DNA from: Sinorhizobium meliloti 4H41
Lineage (GTDB): Bacteria > Pseudomonadota > Alphaproteobacteria > Rhizobiales > Rhizobiaceae
Assembly: GCF_000375585.1 (NCBI RefSeq)
Contig: NZ_AQWP01000002.1
Coordinates: 930,001-994,000, forward strand
DNA length: 64,000 nucleotides
Reading direction: 5' to 3'
Both the position numbers and the translations under genes were made by a program. The notes below the pieces were generated by a model. That model saw nothing but the letters and a program-made list of their open reading frames with translations. It had not been told where the DNA came from and did not search any database. Position 1 is the stretch's first letter, and each line of letters opens with the position of its first letter. This document shows positions 60,920-64,000 of this stretch, piece by piece.

Positions 60920-62380
60920 TCATCGGGCCGGTCGATCATGAAAATGCGACCCCGGCATGACATCCGCCGGGATAGGGCAGACATAGGATTTCCCGTCCGT
61001 CTTCTCCAGCCATTCCGCCCTGGCGGCGGCAAGCAGGTCCGGCGAAGTCATCAGCGACAGACCCGTCGTGGCGAGCGTCTTGGCGGCATGCGCCGTCGCC
61101 TTGTGGGCGATCGGGCTTTTGCCCTGCGCAACGACCTGCCAGGTATGCGGGTTGGTGCCGATCGCCCATGCCGGCGCCCAGCACTGCGCCGTCGGCGTCA
61201 CCCAGCTGACATCGCCGACATCGGTCGAGCCGGCGCGGAAGTGTGAATGGCCTTCGAATTCGCGCAGGCCGAGATGCAGTGGTGACGATCCATCGACATT
61301 GGCGTTGGAGAAGACGTCGCGCTTCATCTGGTAGAGGCGGATGCTGCTTTTGATTGCCTCTTGCGAGAACGTCTCCTGAATGGATCTGGCGAATGCGACG
61401 TCGGCCTCGTCGAAGGCGACCGGGCCGAGCGCCACCATGTTCTCATGCATGGCGGTCTCGATCGTGATGTTGGGCAGGAGGTTGGTTGAGGCCGTGTCGA
61501 AGGCGATTTCCACCTCCGTCTCGGTCATCATGGCTGCGCCACGGGCCACCTTCTCGACACGGCTGGCGAGCTCGAGCGCCTGTGGCATTTCCGGCGCGCG
61601 GATCAGGTAGAGTACTTCGGCGTTCGCCTGCACGACATTCGCCGCCTTGCCCCCGGTATCGGTGATTGCATAGTGCACCCGGCAATCCTGCGGCATGTGC
61701 TCGCGCAGAAAGTTGACGCCGACATTCATGAGTTCGACAGCGTCGAGTGCCGAACGGCCGAGATGGGCTGCGTTCGCGGCGTGCGCGGCCACGCCCTTGA
61801 AGCGGTAGAAATATTCGAGAACGGCAAGATTGTTGGTGGAGCGCACTCCGTTGAACGGTGCCGGATGCCAGGTAAGCGCTGCGTCGACGTCGTCGAACAG
61901 GCCGGCACGCACCATGAAGGTCTTCCCGGAGCCGCCCTCCTCGCCGGGGCAGCCGTAATAGCGCACGGTCCCGGGCAGATTGTGGGCCTTCAGATGCCGG
62001 GCGAGTGCGATTGCCGCCATCAGCGAACCGACGCCGAGCAGGTTATGGCCGCAGCCATGGCCACTGGCACCTTCGACAAGCGGCTTCGCCTCGGCGATCC
62101 CGGCCGTCTGGCTCATGCCGGCGAGTGCATCGAATTCCCCCAGAAAGGCTATCACCGGCTTGCCGCTGCCGGACTCGCCGATGAAGGCCGTGTCCATGCC
62201 CGCCACGCTGCGCCGAACGGAAAAATCATTGTCTTCGAGAGCCTTGGCAAGCAGCCCGGACGAGCGCTGCTCCTCGAATTTCAGCTCGGCGAAATCCCAG
62301 ATGCTGTCGCTCAAGCGGGTAAACTCCGGTTTCATCGATTCGATCGCCGTGGCGATCGAGATCACGTCCTCTCGGTTCAT
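60920..62380 (-). CDS. M20-family amidohydrolase (AbgB-like)
   Basis: Metal-dependent amidohydrolase of 486 aa. The metal-site segments are GHGCGHNLLGVGS (about residues 107-119), CPGEEGGSGKTFM with the catalytic Glu, and TWHPAPFNG; the C-terminal His is in the STDVGDVSWVTP region. The lid/dimerisation domain (about 190-310, GVAAHAANAAHLGRSALDAV) is typical of the aminobenzoyl-glutamate hydrolase branch. It likely cleaves an N-acyl or peptide-like bond in the cytoplasm. It follows a peptide-type binding-protein gene on the same strand, with a 160-base gap holding a repeat, so it may hydrolyse what that system imports. Confidence 0.9.
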   Translation of the reverse strand: MNREDVISIATAIESMKPEFTRLSDSIWDFAELKFEEQRSSGLLAKALEDNDFSVRRSVAGMDTAFIGESGSGKPVIAFLGEFDALAGMSQTAGIAEAKPLVEGASGHGCGHNLLGVGSLMAAIALARHLKAHNLPGTVRYYGCPGEEGGSGKTFMVRAGLFDDVDAALTWHPAPFNGVRSTNNLAVLEYFYRFKGVAAHAANAAHLGRSALDAVELMNVGVNFLREHMPQDCRVHYAITDTGGKAANVVQANAEVLYLIRAPEMPQALELASRVEKVARGAAMMTETEVEIAFDTASTNLLPNITIETAMHENMVALGPVAFDEADVAFARSIQETFSQEAIKSSIRLYQMKRDVFSNANVDGSSPLHLGLREFEGHSHFRAGSTDVGDVSWVTPTAQCWAPAWAIGTNPHTWQVVAQGKSPIAHKATAHAAKTLATTGLSLMTSPDLLAAARAEWLEKTDGKSYVCPIPADVMPGSHFHDRPAR

Positions 62381-62426
62381 GACATGTCCTCGTATTTCGA
62401 AGGGCGGGCGCAGGAGATCGCCGGCG

Positions 62427-62466
62427 CCTGCAGCGCAGCGCGTCTTTTCAGACGCGCAAAGGTCGC
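62427..62466. repeat. family 2 intergenic palindrome, inverted copy
   Basis: On the minus strand it reads CGACCTTTGCGCGTCTGAAA followed by AGACGCGCTGCGCTGCAGG, matching the element at 1817-1864. It lies between the M20 gene and the binding-protein gene. Confidence 0.65.
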
Positions 62467-62540
62467 TTCACCGGGTCGGTCCGATGGGTGATGGATTGGC
62501 CGGGTCGGTGTTCTGCCGCCCGGCGCAGGCGATCAGGGGG

Positions 62541-64000
62541 CTAGTCGGCGACCGACACCTCCCAAAGGCGGGCGTTCGACTGCCAGACCGGCTGGCCCTT
62601 CAGCTTCCTGGTCGCGCCCCAGACATCGACCATGTCGTAAAGGAAGATGCCCGGCATTTCCTTCAGCATGAGCTCGTGGAACTCGTCGAAGATCTTCTGG
62701 CGCTTGCCCTGATCAGCCTCGGCATAGGCTGCGTTCATCAGTTCGATAGCCTTCGGATCGTCCCACATCAGGGAAGCGTTCTCGTCCTTGTCGCCAACGT
62801 AGAAGGAATACATCAGGGCGGGGTCGAGACGCGGCGCGACCGACTGCGAAATGACCTGGTAATTGCCGGAACGGCGGCGGTCGACCTGGGTTGCGTAGTC
62901 CAGAACCTCGATCTGTACGTTGAGGCCGGCCTGCTGCATCATCGCATGCGCCATGACGGCGGCCGGGAAGCTCGGCACGTTGCCGCGCTTGTTGGCGATG
63001 ATCGAGATCGGCTCGCCGTTGTAGCCCGCATCCGCCAGCTCCTTCTTGGCGGCCTCGATGTCATAGGGAAGACGCTTCTTCTGCGTTTCGCTGAAATAGA
63101 CCGAGTCCTGCGACACCATCGAGCCGTTCGCCTCGCCCGTGCCGTTGGAGGCGGCAGCAACGAGCTGATCCAGATCGAGCGCCATCGCCATGGCGCGGCG
63201 CACGCCCGGATTGCTCAGGACCTTGTCGCGGGTCTGAATGTAGAAGAGGTTCTTGCCGTTGTTGCGCGCGACGATCAATCGCATCGTTTCGCTCGACTGG
63301 AATTCGGGAATGAGATCCGGCGAGATTTCCGCCGTGTCGAGCACACCGGATTCCAGGCCTGCCTTCACGGTCGAGGCATCCGGAATGACCATGAATTTGA
63401 CACCGTCTGCAAGGGGCCGCTTCGAACCGACCATGCCATCCGGCTTTCCATCGTTTGCCGGCGATACATAATCCGCGAATTTCTCGAGATGGATGTACTC
63501 GCCTTTCTTCCATTCCCCCCACATGAAGGGGCCGGTCCCGATCGGCTGGACGAAGCTGCCGTCGGCAGCGACGGATTCAGGCGAAATCATGCCGGTAAAG
63601 CCGCATTCGGGACGCGACATCAGGCCAAGGAAAACGGCCGACGGCTTTGCGAGCGTGATCTCGACGGTTGCCGCATCTGTGGCCTTGACGCCGGCTACAG
63701 GCGCGGCCCCGCCTTCTGCGAAATCTTTCAGGCAGGTCCACTTCGTCTCGGGCTTGAGGTAGCGCGTCCAGTTCCACACCACGTCGTCGGCCGTCATCGG
63801 TTTGCCGTTGTGGAATTTCACGTCGGTGCGCAGCTTGAACGTATAGGTCAGCCCATCGGCCGACATCTCGAAGCTCTTGGCTAGGAGCGGCTTCACTTCG
63901 CCGACATTGTTGTAGCCGACGAGGCCTTCGACGATGTGAAGGATGATGCTGTCGGTATTGCCGTCGCGGTTGACGCCCGGATTGTTGCTGCGCAGATCTG
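62541..64000 (-). CDS. peptide-type ABC transporter substrate-binding protein, family 5 (partial)
   Basis: The 3' 486 codons of a DppA/OppA-type periplasmic protein; the frame stays open to the window edge (first whole codon at 63998), so the start and signal peptide are outside. The visible start of the mature region reads LRSNNPGVNRDGNTDSIILH, then VEGLVGYNNVGEVKPLLAKS and TYTFKLRTDVKFHNGKPMTA, the classic family 5 opening. The C-terminal part (GIFLYDMVDVWGATRKLKG) is also normal. The permease and ATPase genes should lie beyond the window or elsewhere. The M20 amidohydrolase downstream suggests the imported ligand is an acylated amino acid or peptide. Confidence 0.92.
   Translation of the reverse strand, partial: DLRSNNPGVNRDGNTDSIILHIVEGLVGYNNVGEVKPLLAKSFEMSADGLTYTFKLRTDVKFHNGKPMTADDVVWNWTRYLKPETKWTCLKDFAEGGAAPVAGVKATDAATVEITLAKPSAVFLGLMSRPECGFTGMISPESVAADGSFVQPIGTGPFMWGEWKKGEYIHLEKFADYVSPANDGKPDGMVGSKRPLADGVKFMVIPDASTVKAGLESGVLDTAEISPDLIPEFQSSETMRLIVARNNGKNLFYIQTRDKVLSNPGVRRAMAMALDLDQLVAAASNGTGEANGSMVSQDSVYFSETQKKRLPYDIEAAKKELADAGYNGEPISIIANKRGNVPSFPAAVMAHAMMQQAGLNVQIEVLDYATQVDRRRSGNYQVISQSVAPRLDPALMYSFYVGDKDENASLMWDDPKAIELMNAAYAEADQGKRQKIFDEFHELMLKEMPGIFLYDMVDVWGATRKLKGQPVWQSNARLWEVSVAD

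Overview
The window is GC-rich alphaproteobacterial chromosome, most likely Sinorhizobium/Ensifer. This rests on rhizobial-type gene content (urease operon with interleaved small genes, livHMGF, coxMNOP) and on several families of rhizobial intergenic palindromes, including a 108-bp two-palindrome element matching what I remember of RIME1. The gene order resembles the S. meliloti chromosome as I remember it; no database was consulted. No rRNA, tRNA or CRISPR array was seen.

Layout. 1-1355: end of an ABC permease gene and an NMT1/THI5-like binding protein. 1949-6463: two-gene RND efflux system. 6491-13994 (minus): urease operon ureD-ureA-DUF1272-ureB-lprI-accessory-ureC, then a peroxiredoxin and a monooxygenase-like gene, then ureE-ureF-ureG. 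14291-15919: divergent pair of a Tat-exported chloroperoxidase-like hydrolase and a one-cysteine OhrR-type regulator. 15989-17354: GNAT/DUF1778 toxin-antitoxin pair beside a broken serine recombinase. 17425-22930 (minus): liv branched-chain amino acid ABC transporter with a small membrane protein. 23321-25374: cysQ, a single-domain response regulator and a Crp/Fnr regulator. 25582-29658: quinone/aromatic-stress locus with an SDR, a ring-cleaving dioxygenase fused to a hydrolase, an FMN reductase and a second dioxygenase. 29817-44695: polyamine/guanidine region, with agmatinase, a Pot-type ABC transporter and a nitrilase-family amidase (minus), a LysR regulator, an aminotransferase, an EamA exporter, an aldehyde dehydrogenase, and puuB-puuA controlled by a divergent GntR regulator. 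44966-51096 (plus): FadR-type regulator, Cys/Met-type PLP lyase and a sugar-type ABC transporter in one apparent operon. 51296-56379 (plus): cytochrome c and the alternative oxidase coxMNOP plus a small subunit. 56641-59202: dimethylglycine/sarcosine dehydrogenase-like FAD-GcvT protein. 59618-64000 (minus): polyol-type dehydrogenase, M20 amidohydrolase and a peptide-type binding protein cut by the window end.

How the genes fit together. Much of the region concerns nitrogen acquisition: urea hydrolysis, branched-chain amino acid uptake, and agmatine/putrescine uptake and oxidation. Agmatinase would release urea that the urease can use. Several units are oxidative or electrophile stress modules.

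The points most worth a second look are the intergenic palindrome that supplies the last ~47 codons of coxM, the dioxygenase-hydrolase fusion, the Trp-for-Tyr change in the GNAT toxin, the Cys-rich DUF1272 gene inside the urease operon, and the PLP-lyase/sugar-transporter operon.
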